Source: Tolypeutes matacus (Eukaryota; Chordata; Mammalia; Cingulata; Chlamyphoridae). Taken from it: a stretch of DNA of 64,000 nt. The notes under the pieces are model-generated. The model had not been told where the DNA came from, did no database searches, and worked only from the letters and a program-made list of their open reading frames with translations. This document shows positions 54,051-64,000 of this stretch, piece by piece. Location of the stretch: positions 225,732 through 289,731 of the forward strand of contig JAKSZT010054458.1 in the NCBI GenBank assembly GCA_026826555.1, in the 5' to 3' direction. Numbering within the stretch: position 1 is the stretch's first letter; every line of letters begins with the position of its first letter. The position numbers were made by a program, and so were the translations under genes.

Positions 54051-54809
54051 ACGTTAGTATTATTTTTACACATTGAAGACACATGTTTTGTTTTTTGTTT
54101 TTTGTTTTTTGTTTTAGGATATGTGGAATAGTTTTAATAGTTTTACATACAGTTCCTTACATATAGAACAGTGTGTTTGCAAATTTTAATATCTTAATGT
54201 ACAGGGGCATGTATTCTTATCAAAGATAAATTCAATTTTACTGTGTCTATTAGTTCTAAAATGCATTTATACAGATTGCTAGAACTGATAAATAGAATGA
54301 GGCAAAAAATATTCATTATATGTCATCAAATAGCCTCCTTAACTGTCTTTATTCCCCTTTTAAAAAAATTTCAAAACCTGTACATACATTTTAAATTTTA
54401 AAAACAAAAACACATATTTTTGGGATGTCTTTAAGAGGTGATAAAATTTGTCACCTAACTTACTATTTATCTGTTAGAGGAGCCACCCTTTCTCTCCCCT
54501 TCACTGCTCTTATTTTGGAGATAATATTTCACTGTCTTTTGCATTCCATTGCATCTGATGGGAACACCTGATCAGCTAAGGACATCAAAAATTACACACA
54601 TACCCCTGTTCTGAATGTCTGTTCACAAAGAAATAAGGAGACTTCGCCCCTCTTTTCTAGGCCAGTGGTATAATTTTAAAACCATTGTTTCTCCTTTTTC
54701 CCTGCTTTCTACCCAGCCTCCCCTGAATAAAAAAAAAAAAAAGAAAAATTTTAAGAGATTACAAATTCATATTGAAAGGGATAAGGGGATATTTCAGTCA
54801 TTCCATCAT

Positions 54810-55175
54810 AGTGTGGATCATAGCAGTGCTATAAATATGCATATTGGGAAGCGGCTGTGGCTCAATCAGTAGGGCTCCCGTTTACCATATGGGAGGCCCC
54901 AGGTTCGGTTCCCGGGGCCTCCTGGTGAAGGCAAGCCCACCCGGATGGTGTGGTTAGCTGACCCAGTGAGCACAAGCAGCAAGGGGGGGGATAAATGAAT
55001 GAATAAATAAAAAAAAAAATCTTAAAAAAAAAAAAAAAATATGCATATGAATTACTTGGACTCTTAGGAAATGCAGATCCTGATTCTGAAGATTTAGGGT
55101 GCCCAAGATTCCGCATTTCTAAGCGCCCAAGGTATGATGCTGGTCCCTGGGCCATTCTTTGAGTAGCAAAGATGC
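54810..55175 (+). mobile_element. MER20-like hAT fossil split by a SINE
   Basis: Right half at about 55049-55175 has GACTCTTAGGAAATGCAGAT, GATTCCGCATTTCTAA and ATGATGCTGGTCCCTGGGCC, as in MER20; the left half is short and degraded. Interrupted by 54845-55036. Confidence 0.65.
54845..55036 (+). mobile_element. young DAS-type SINE
   Basis: Intact head, B-box, body and A tail. 12-base duplication AAATATGCATAT at 54833-54844 and 55037-55048. Confidence 0.93.
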
Positions 55176-55579
55176 TAAATGATGCCATTAATGAGGTTTT
55201 TTTAGAATATAGAAGAAGGCAACCCTTTAGAATTATGGGGTTGTGGTAGGATTATTTTTAAATAGCAAAGGAAGTTAATGTCTAGAAAATAAATCTTCAT
55301 GCTAATAAATTACTTCCATAGGGAATAATTAGAAAGCAACTACAAAAAATAAGTTTAAGATTTTATCTTTTTTTTTCCCCCCATCTCCCTAAGAGGGAAC
55401 GTATGTATTTTGATTTGAGGCCAATCAAGGTAACTGAAAAGAATTATTTTGCCTTGTTATAAGTAACCATAGAAATTGTTATAGAAATTTTCATAGATTT
55501 TAATTTTTTTTGAGATGGTTTTTAAAGATGAAAACCAAAGTACTTGTTCCCACTTAAAAACATTCAGTTGATAAGTATG

Positions 55580-55825
55580 ATGTAAATAGACTGTGTGGCC
55601 TTATAGGATCCTGGAATAGAAAAAGGTAAGATCCAAATAAAGTCTAGAGTTCAGTTAATAGTAATGTACCAGTGTAGGTTTCTTCATTTTGACAAATGTA
55701 GCATGGTAGTATAAGATATTAACATTAATGAAGAACAAGAGAGTGGTATATGGATCTCCCTCTGTATTACTTTTGTAACTCTTCTACAAATCTGAAATTA
55801 TTCTAAAATAAGCTTTTTTTTAGGT
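55580..55825 (+). repeat. L1 3' UTR fragment
   Basis: Sense L1 3' end: TAATGTACCAGTGTAGGTTT, CTGTATTACTTTTGTAACTC, AAATCTGAAATTATTCTAAA. Confidence 0.65.
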
Positions 55826-56409
55826 ATGTGAAAGAATTTTAAAGAAAATATCTAATAATGAGAAATGTCATCCTTCGTAACATGTTCCCATCCCCAAAGT
55901 TAATAGAGTCTCTGGTAACATTTAGAAACTCAGAAACTCCCATTATAGGCACCTGGACCAAGGAGCTTAAAAGTATTTTTTTTTTAAAAGCTACACATAT
56001 AGTAGAGTACATGTTTTAATCTAATGATTAATATAAATATAAAATATTCAGTAGGTATCAAATATCAAGAAGTCCCGGTAATCATGCATGGAAGTTATAT
56101 ATGCGTTATAAATATTTAAACCAAGTTTCAAGAAAATGCATGAATTTTACATACAGTATAGTCTTCATGGTCTTGATTTGGACTTTGGATTTGGTAGGAA
56201 TCAAGAGATGAAACCTATGTTAGGCATCCCTGTCTGTGTAGGATTAAGAAAACAGCCACTGGACTCACTTCCTTTTAGGGAAATAAGAGGGACATATTTT
56301 AATCTGATCAGCTTTCTTTCCTATTCCTCATCCTGTGAGGGCTCAATAAAAGTTATTTTCTGTTAAAACTCAAGTAAAAACAACTTTCAAAAAAATTTTA
56401 TATTAACAG

Positions 56410-56529
56410 AAGTATGGCCAGCCTATTCAGATGAGGCACATGGAACATGAAGAGAGGCCAAAGGCTTTAAATGACTTGGGAAAAAAGATCCAACTTGTAA
56501 TGAAAGTGATAGAAGCTTACAGAAACAAG
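56410..56529 (+). CDS. HSPA4L: HSPA4L coding exon 17 (residues 683-722)
   Basis: 120 nt, phase 0, between TAACAG and AAG|GTATTG. Encodes [20 protein letters not shown] and [20 protein letters not shown] of the alpha-helical domain. Confidence 0.97.
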
Positions 56530-57099
56530 GTATTGAATTCACAAAGCCAGTTGTTCATGGTATCATGCATGTTGTACAAGGAGGGGGTTAGGTAAATCTA
56601 TAAGTGCTCACCTGCAGTGCTACAGTGGGTCACACCAAACTTAAAATGTATGTTTTTAATTGGAGAATTATCAGTAAAGGATTGTTAAATATTTAAAATA
56701 CAATGAAAGTGTGTGGATTTCATCTTTTAAAATTCCACTGAAACCATATTGTACAAAGTTAATCCAGTAACCAAATCCATTGTTTTCATTTATGTGTACT
56801 TTCATATAGTGAAAAAGTAGTGCTCTTGGGCCCTTTTGTTTATTGACCTCTTTGAAACTGGACTCTGCTATCCTTTATTTTGTTCCTTGGCCTCTTTTTT
56901 TTTTTTTAATTGCTTTTAGTCTTCCAGTCCATTAGTCATCTGTAATCCCCCATTCCCTTTATTCCTTTAAGTACATACAAATCTCTATCACTAACCTTGA
57001 TATTTGAGCTTCTTTGTAAGCCTCAAATATTCATTCATATAAAGATTATCTCCGTTTGGATGGAATAGTAAAATTTGACAACATTAACCTTATCATTTT

Positions 57100-57325
57100 T
57101 TTCCTCTAAATTAGGCAAACTTTCTTTAATAAGCCAAATAATATTTTAGGCTTTGCGGTCTAGTCTCTGACACAGTTATTCAACTCTGTCATTATAGTGA
57201 AAAAGCAACCATAGGTGATATTTAAACAAATGGGTATGGCTGTGTTCCAGTAAAACTTTATTTAAAAAAGCACAGGCAGCAGATCTGATTTGGCCTGCAA
57301 ACCGTAGTTTGCTGACTCCTGCTCT
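57100..57325 (+). mobile_element. hAT-Charlie non-autonomous fossil
   Basis: AATATTTTAGGCTTTGCGG, GGCTGTGTTCCAGTAAAACT, TTTGGCCTGCAAACCGTAGT, TTTGCTGACTCCTG: a common MER-class hAT element. Confidence 0.75.
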
Positions 57326-57424
57326 AAATAAATGCCCACTGTAATCTTCCAGTTTTTGATCATTGATGTTAAAACTGAATCAGTTGACAAGAGAGGACAG
57401 TACCAGAAAGATTCAGGCATATGT

Positions 57425-57680
57425 GTCAGGATAATAGGTGTGTAATTTATCAAGCACTTAATGAATTTTAAGCCCTTTACATGAATTATCCTACTTTATT
57501 CTCACAAGTATATCCTATAAAAATAGTTAATACTACTGTCTTCATTATATATATAAGAAAACTGGAATGCTTGAGCAACTCATCTAAAATTACACAAATA
57601 GTAAATAATGGATCAGGATTCTAGCCCAAGCAGTCTGAACTCATCATATAAACTCTTAACAACTATACTCTATGGTTTTC
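57425..57680 (-). repeat. MIR SINE
   Basis: Antisense MIR: TTACATGAATTATCCTACTT, TATTCTCACAAGTATATCCT, AACTATACTCTATGG. Confidence 0.7.
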
Positions 57681-58161
57681 AGCTACACAGTGTGGATAGA
57701 CATTACTTATTTTAGAAATAAGGGATTTGTGAGTTTTGTTAAACAAAGATTGCAATCTTCGATATATAGCCAAATCTAAAGGAAAAATCCAGGTACTGAT
57801 TTTGAATCTACCTGCCAGTGTCAGTGCATAAATAAGCTGTATGCCTGCTCAGCCTTATTTCTCTTTATTCCACCAACAAGTTCCTTTCCATGCAACTTTT
57901 TTCTTGGCTAAGTGCTTTTCCCTTGACTATCCTCCAGTAATCATTCTTTTCCAAACCTGATTTCTTCAGAAAGCCTTTTCTTTTTAAACTCATACTGATT
58001 TTTTTCTCTTCTCAGTCTCTTCAGTTCCATGTAATTTGCATATGCTTTTTCACATGGATATGTGAGAGATATATTCTAAGACTTTAAGTGCTTTGTGCAG
58101 AAATTATCAATAAGTTGGTGATTACTGAAAAAAAATGTTACATTAAAGTTATTTTTAATAG

Positions 58162-58323
58162 GATGAAAAATATGATCATCTAGATCCTGCTGAAATGGAA
58201 AAAGTTGAAAAATACATCAGTGAAGCCATGAATTGGCTGAACAGTAAGATGAATGCACAGAACAAACTAAGTCTCACTCAAGATCCCGTGGTGAAAGTTT
58301 CAGAAATAGTTGCAAAGTCAAAG
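58162..58323 (+). CDS. HSPA4L: HSPA4L coding exon 18 (residues 723-776)
   Basis: 162 nt, phase 0, between TAATAG and AAG|GTAAAA. Encodes [40 protein letters not shown] and [14 protein letters not shown], the last helices of the C-terminal bundle. Confidence 0.97.
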
Positions 58324-58489
58324 GTAAAATAATTGTTTTTTAATGAGCACTAAAATTTCTTAAAGAGAGTCATAAATTGAGAAATTCAACATGAAGAAGA
58401 ATTTAGAAAAACAGAATTAGATGGGTCTTTTGTTTTTAAAAAGGAGTTTTGTGTTTTTTCTTACTTTTGCTTTTTGTTAGAGAAATTAA

Positions 58490-60425
58490 GAGCACTTGGA
58501 AAACATTCATGCGTAATGTGCAGAATTCCTGTGTATCACTCCTCCACCAAAAACTTACATTTTTGTGGATCATTTGTTACAGATTATGAAAGAACATGAT
58601 CAGACTATTACCATTAATATGGTCCATAGAGTACATTTGGTAATTTTTTCCATACACCCCCTAGTATTAACACTATGTATTAGTAACGTACATTTGTTAT
58701 AGTTCATGAGAGAACACACTCATATTTGTACTGTTAACCACAGTCCATCTTCCACCACATGGTTCACTGTTTTATACAGTCCCATGCTTTGTACATTCTA
58801 TCCAAAGTGTACACTCAGTGGCTTTCACTTTCATCACAGAGTTGTGCAGTCATCACCTCAGTAAATCATTGAACATTTTCCTTAGTCCAAAAGAAAAAAA
58901 TCCCATACCCCCCATTATTGACCCTTAGCATTGATATAGTACCTTCTTTGACATTGATGCAAAAATATTACAATATTGCTATTAACTATAGTCCATAAGT
59001 GAACATTAATTGTATTTTTCCCATGCATCACTATATTCTTACCACCCTGTAATAGTGACATAAATTTGTTCTAGTTCATAGAAGAACATTCTTGTATTTG
59101 TATTAACTACAATCCTCATCCACCTCTCGATTCACTGTTATTCAGTCCCTAGATTATTCTCTAGCTTTCTTTCAATTGTCATTTATAGCCCTAGACTACC
59201 CCTTTCAGCCACAATCCCATTTATAAACCAGCCATATTCGTTATACCTACTATAATGTGTTACCATCAAGTCTGTCCATTTCAACACTTTTACCATTAAG
59301 CTAATTGAAAATTCTACATACATTAAGCATGAGTACCCCTTCTCAGTCCTCATCCTATTTCCTAGTAACCTATAGTCTAGGTTTTAACTCCAGGTGTTTA
59401 TTCTTTGTTTTTAGTTCATATTAGTGGGACCATACAATAGTTGTCCTTTTGTGTCTGGCTTATTTCACTCAACATAATGTCCTCAAGGTTCATCCATATT
59501 TTCATATGGGTCCCAATTTCATTTTTTCTTACAGCAGCATAGTATTCCAGCATATGTATATACCACATTTTGTTTATCCAATTGTGGATAAATGCCACTG
59601 TCAACATCCGTGGACAAATGTCTGTTTGCGTTACTGTATTCAGTTCTTCTGGATATATTCCTAGTAGAGGGATTGCTGGGTCATATGGCAGTTCTCTGTT
59701 TAGCTTCCTGAGGAACCGCCAAACTGTCTTCCACAGGGGCTGCACCATTCTACATTCCCACCAATAGTGAAGGAGTGTTCCTATTTCTCCACATCATCTC
59801 CAGCACTTGTTGTTTTCTGTTTAGTAATGGCATGGCCATTCTGTGAGGCGTGAGATGATATTTCATTGTCGTTTTGATTTGCATTTTCCCAATAGCTAGT
59901 GGTTTTGAACATTTTTTTCATGTGCTTTTTACCATTTGTATTTCCTCTTTGGAGAAATGTTTTAAGTCTTTTGCCCATTTTTTAACTGGATTGCTTTCTC
60001 TTTTATTGTTGAGTTGTATGTTCTCTCTATATAGCATGGAAATCAAACTATTATCGGATACGTGGTTTTCCAAATATTTTCTCCTATTGAGTGGGTTGCT
60101 TTTTTACCTTCTTGACAAAGTCCTTTGAAGCACAAAAGTGTTTTCTAAGTTTGAGGAGGTCCCACTTATCCATTTTTTTCTTTTATTGCTCATGCTTTCA
60201 GTTTAAGGTTTAAGAATCCCCCACCTACCACCAGGTCTTGAAGATGTTTCCCTACATTTTCTTCTAGGAGTTTTATGGTTCTTGCTTTTATATTTAGATC
60301 TTTGATCCATTTTGAATTAATTTTTGTATAAAGTGTGAGGTAAGGGTCCTAAATAGGGATTTGTTTTAATCCTAGGTGGGACATCTCTGTTCCTTGATTT
60401 AATTTGTCACATACACAAGACTGTT
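58490..60425 (-). mobile_element. antisense L1 3' half (3' UTR and ORF2 C-terminus)
   Basis: 3' UTR repeated motifs at 58500-59400, then antisense ORF2. A minus-strand frame at 59748-59416 reads MVQPLWKTVWRFLRKLNREL then PYDPAIPLLGIYPEELNTVT, the conserved L1 ORF2 C-terminal region. It continues to about 60425 with further antisense ORF2 text. Truncated, no 5' part, inactive. Confidence 0.85.
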
Positions 60426-60759
60426 TGTTGTTTTTTTCAAGTGTAATACATAATCGAATAAAGCAATGTGACAACTTTTCTGACTGTCACGTGTTTTATA
60501 CCTACAGATTGATTAAAGGCCTCTAAGTTTCCATTGTGTCCCTTGCAATATATGTCTATCTTTAGTATAGCTCAAAATGTTTTAAATTCCATGGTAAAAT
60601 CTTATTTCTAAGATAAATTTTACAGTTGAAAAAACATTGCTAATAAAATATCAAAGATATCAGAAAACACCCTGAAAAACATGGGGACAAAACTTTATAA
60701 TAAAGATCAACATCCATATAGAAAAATAAGTGAAGACATTGGTTAAACAATTGAAAAGG

Positions 60760-61200
60760 AAGAACTACATGTCCAATAAACAAATAAAAAGGTGTTTGTC
60801 CTCTTTGGTAATCTAAGAAATGTAAACCTTTTTTTTTTACCTGTCTGATTTGGTTTTGTTTACATTTATAATCTTTGCCATAGTTGGCAAGGATAAGGGT
60901 GTGGAAAAATGGATGCTCTCCCTGGGCAAGTTGGTTAGATTTTTCTGGAACATTGTGTACATAGGAAATATATATTGAAATTTAAAGTTGAGTATGCTGT
61001 TTAACCCAGGAATCACAATGTCCTAGGTTGATAGCACAAGTGTATGCAGATATATACCCTTGCTTTATAATAGCAAAAAAATTGGAAACAACCTAAAATA
61101 TCAACAGAAAACCAGATAAATAGATGTACCCATATAATATTATATAGCCATTAAATATAATATTTAAGATACAGAGATATCTTTTTAAAAAAATCAAGTA
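60760..61200 (+). repeat. old L1 fragment
   Basis: Sense L1 ORF2-end style text (TTGGCAAGGATAAGGGTGTG; TTTATAATAGCAAAAAAATTG; ATATAGCCATTAAATATAAT). Confidence 0.55.
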
Positions 61201-62027
61201 ATGCTTTTATAATCAGATAAAGCAATTGAAATATTTTCATCCTGAAATTTTCATTCTAAAAAGGTTATTACAAGAAGTTGTAATAGGTAGTTTACTCCTA
61301 ACAGATGAGATACAAAGTATGACAAAATCACTTTGCCACCAAAACATTGCACTTATGTTATCCACTTTCTTTCCATCCCTTCTCCAATTTCTTTGACATC
61401 AGCCTTGAAAGGTTTTTAAATTTTCTAATATTTGTGGAATAGTCTTTTATTTCTGTGTAAAAAGAAAGTTAATAGAAAATATATTTCTTTGAAATTGTTT
61501 TTAGCTTATATTTACTTTCATGGCTTTTTCTTCCAATGCCTTATTGACCTTCAACAAAGCTTTTCAAATAATAATGTTGTTAGTATATATATATATATGT
61601 ATTTATATGATTCCACTTTTTAAAATTGTTTTCATATAAATGTTGAGAAATTTCATTTATGATATAGGAATTATTTGACATAATTCTTATCACAAAGCAT
61701 TAGACATGATATAAAGGAATGAATTTAAAGTTATTCCTACTAAAATAAACTATATTTAAATTAAGAGGAAATAAGTTTTAGAGAGGTTAGATAGAAAAAA
61801 ATATTATTAAAGATTCAGTAGTTTCTGATATCCTCTGAATGTGCACTTGCCTAGATATGTTAAGTTCTTTATTGAGGTATTTGAAGAAACAGTTTGTTTT
61901 CTAGCTGAGCTAACATAAATTCAGATATATGGAATTATGTGGAAATTTTGAAAGTTAATGTGGAATTTAGAAAGTTAATAGTAACTTGTTCTGTAATATT
62001 TTAATACTAATTCTCTGTTGTTTATAG

Positions 62028-62219
62028 GAACTGGATAATTTCTGTAATCCCATTATTTATAAGCCCAAACCAAAAGTAGAGGTTGCTGAAGACAAAGCAA
62101 AAGCTAACAGTGAACACAATGGACCAATGGATGGACAGAGTGGGACTGAAACTAAACCAGATACAACAAAAGACAGCTCCCAGCATACTAAATCTTCTGG
62201 AGAGATGGAAGTGGACTAA
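62028..62219 (+). CDS. HSPA4L: HSPA4L terminal coding exon 19 (residues 777-839 and stop)
   Basis: 192 nt including TAA at 62217-62219. Encodes [20 protein letters not shown], an acidic, Ser/Thr-rich disordered tail and the final SSGEMEVD. The EMEVD terminus resembles the Hsp70 EEVD tail. The acceptor is TTTATAG. Confidence 0.97.
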   Translation, partial: ELDNFCNPIIYKPKPKVEVAEDKAKANSEHNGPMDGQSGTETKPDTTKDSSQHTKSSGEMEVD

Positions 62220-64000
62220 GTCTTAATTTTTCCTTCACGTAATTCTAAAACAGTGCAAATAACTACAGGGTCCATTCTTCTTTTACATCTGGTACACACA
62301 ACAGATGTTCAGTTGCTCTTAACCACTTTTGTCATTTGTTTTTTGCAGTAGTTTTGAAAAGTGTTTTATATTGAGTGCACCTCTGTTCGTTTCCATTGCT
62401 GGTTATATGAAGCTTTAGCTGAATATAGATTTACAAGTCAGTTTAAGCTTTCCCAATATATTTTATATCAAACATGCAGGATTGATATGTAGTTGGCAAC
62501 ATTCTCCCTTATTTTAAGCTTCTACTTCTTCCTTTATTCAGGAAAGGATACTGTCTTGCACTATTGCAGAACCATACATTTAATTGAATCATTATTTTGA
62601 GAAACAAAAGTTGAAAATTGATGTGGTTTAAAACCACTGAGGCACTGACCTTTTTCTAGTTATTGTATTGTTATAATGAAAGTATTGAAACAAATAAGAG
62701 ATTCGCCGACAAATTAGTTGATCTCATTGTTATATCAGGAGAACTCCAAAGCTTTGTCATCATCACATAAATGAACTAAAATACAGGTTGAAAGGGAAAA
62801 CAGTTTTCTGTTAAGGTGACACCAGCAGTTTGCTTCGTTTATTCGTAACGAGGCTTGATGTTTTCTTAGAGTAACTCAATGTCCTTTTCACTTGAAACTT
62901 CTTTTCTGACCTACTTATCCTAAACATCAGCTGCTGCTAAAGTAATGCTAGCCTAAAGATATAGAAGCATATTTTATGAAAATAACTTTATGATAAGGGG
63001 GAAATGCTGTTGACTTACTCAGACATGCATGTCTTGTTTCAGTTTTAATAGTTGTGTTGGTTTCCTTAGTTGATTTTGCTAATATCTTAATACAGGTTAG
63101 GGAGAAATGGCACAATGTATTGCATTATATACATTTATCACTGATTTACTTGATGTTAAGATATAGATAAACACTATTAAATAAGCAGTAATACTTGAAA
63201 AAGGAGCACTTATATTATAAGACTTAGGAAATAATGCTTGTAATAAACCTAACTATGTTACATATCAACAGGCTAAATATAGAATGTTACATAGTGTAAT
63301 ATGATATGGTGTGATTAAATTATAGTTCCTGCTGTTACATTCCTGTTGAAACCTTGGCTCCAGTTTTGGTGCTTATTATATAATTATATGGGAGACGGGA
63401 CTGTAAAATTAAGATATATTAAGGACCTGATCTGTGCTTCATCACCAGACTTGTTCACATTGTTCAGTTCTGTCTAGAGGCTTGAAACTTAAGTATGGAA
63501 ACAGCCTGAAGTGATGTTTCACCCTTCAAGAGAAAGAAGCATAGAAAAATGCATGGACACTTGTGTTTTTTAGAGATTGACCTACGATGAAATTTTGAAA
63601 GGCTCACCTTTTCCCAAAGCTAAGTCTTTATATTAAGAGAAATTAATATTGAACTTTTTTAAGTAGTAAAAATTGAGAGTATAATATCTTTAGGGATAGT
63701 CATTATTTCTCACAACTAGTTCTCTAAGAGAGATTTTGTTTCTACAATGTAGTCTGCACTGAAAAGGATAGTATGGAGCGGTACATTTTGCAGGGATTTT
63801 TATTCAGCCTTTTGGGGGGAGGTGTCCCTTTTTGCATTAAAAAATCACATAGACCCAAAATATTTTTTGATGTCCCATAATCTTAAAACTGTTCTTCTCT
63901 TAATACTCTTAAAATGAAATAATTGTATCCATTAGTACCATTCATTTTTTTAAAAAGCATATACCAGTTATTTTCATTTCTATGTTTAAGCTTCTCGGCC
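62220..64000 (+). other. HSPA4L: HSPA4L 3' UTR and downstream flank
   Basis: AT-rich sequence with no ORF of note. AATAAA at 63242-63247 is followed by GT-rich sequence (near 63305-63315) and is a plausible poly(A) site giving a 3' UTR of about 1.05 kb. ATTAAA variants at 63314 and 63836 could give longer forms. The real transcript end cannot be fixed from sequence alone. Confidence 0.7.
63242..63247 (+). terminator. candidate HSPA4L poly(A) signal AATAAA
   Basis: The canonical hexamer I found downstream of the stop codon, 1023 bases after it, with GT-rich sequence 55-70 bases further on. Alternatives are ATTAAA at 63314-63319 and 63836-63841. Confidence 0.5.

Larger units (their letters stand above)
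53688..56409 (+). other. HSPA4L intron 16
   Basis: Contains an antisense SINE (53936-54050), a short (GTTTTTT)n run at 54086-54116, a MER20-like hAT fossil split by a sense SINE (54810-55175) and an L1 3'-UTR fragment (55580-55825). Otherwise AT-rich unique sequence. Confidence 0.8.
56530..58161 (+). other. HSPA4L intron 17
   Basis: Holds an hAT-Charlie-type fossil (57100-57325) and an antisense MIR (57425-57680) in AT-rich unique sequence. Nothing coding seen. Confidence 0.8.
58324..62027 (+). other. HSPA4L intron 18
   Basis: Holds the antisense L1 (58490-60425) and a sense old L1 fragment (60760-61200). From 61200 to 62027 it is AT-rich with a short (TA)n run near 61585 and no recognised element. 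Confidence 0.8.

Noticed and set aside
59416..59748. 110-codon minus-strand frame as a possible gene
   Set aside because: It is the conserved C-terminal part of L1 ORF2 in a truncated L1.

Overview
This is vertebrate nuclear DNA, almost certainly from a xenarthran and most likely an armadillo. The window is full of tRNA-derived SINEs of the armadillo DAS type: a tRNA-like head starting GGGAAGCGGCTGTGGCTCAA, a B-box GGTTCGGTTCC and an A-rich tail. It also holds ERVL-MaLR-like LTRs, L1 and half-L1 pieces, and the usual placental MIR, L2 and hAT-Charlie fossils. There is no bacterial or viral gene content, no CRISPR array and no rRNA or functional tRNA gene.

One protein gene fills most of the window. 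Nineteen coding exons on the + strand, from ATG 8459 to TAA 62219, join without a frame break into an 839-residue protein. I recognise it as HSPA4L (APG-1/OSP94), an Hsp110-family chaperone and nucleotide exchange factor for Hsp70. All 18 introns are GT-AG. The protein has the Hsp70-type nucleotide-binding domain (exons 1-10), a beta substrate-binding domain (exons 10-12), an acidic loop (exons 12-14), an alpha-helical bundle (exons 14-18) and a C-terminal tail ending EMEVD (exon 19).

Layout: 1-6310 is intergenic and consists of degenerate L1/HAL1 copies plus a MIR. 6400-7480 is a mostly unique stretch with a small membrane-protein-like ORF of uncertain status. 7480-8570 is a GC-rich promoter/CpG island with a four-unit heat-shock element and the first coding exon. 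Intron 1 (8566-24154) carries solo LTRs, a complete two-LTR MaLR provirus with 5-bp target duplications, and a nested SINE cluster. Intron 3 holds a solo LTR and a half-L1 (HAL1-like) element with duplicated 5'-UTR monomers. Intron 10 has a sense-oriented LTR. Intron 11 has two inverted SINEs whose target-site duplications are exchanged, which records an inversion. Introns 13 and 18 contain antisense L1s. The 3' UTR starts at 62220, with a candidate poly(A) signal at 63242.

I found no new multi-gene system. The strongest non-routine observations are the SINE-mediated micro-inversion in intron 11, the HAL1-like element with promoter monomers, the in-frame 60-bp repeats inside the MaLR provirus, the promoter heat-shock element, and the unexplained small ORF at 6856-7128. 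Exon boundaries were read by hand from splice signals, reading frame and remembered family sequence; repeat boundaries are approximate unless target duplications are given.
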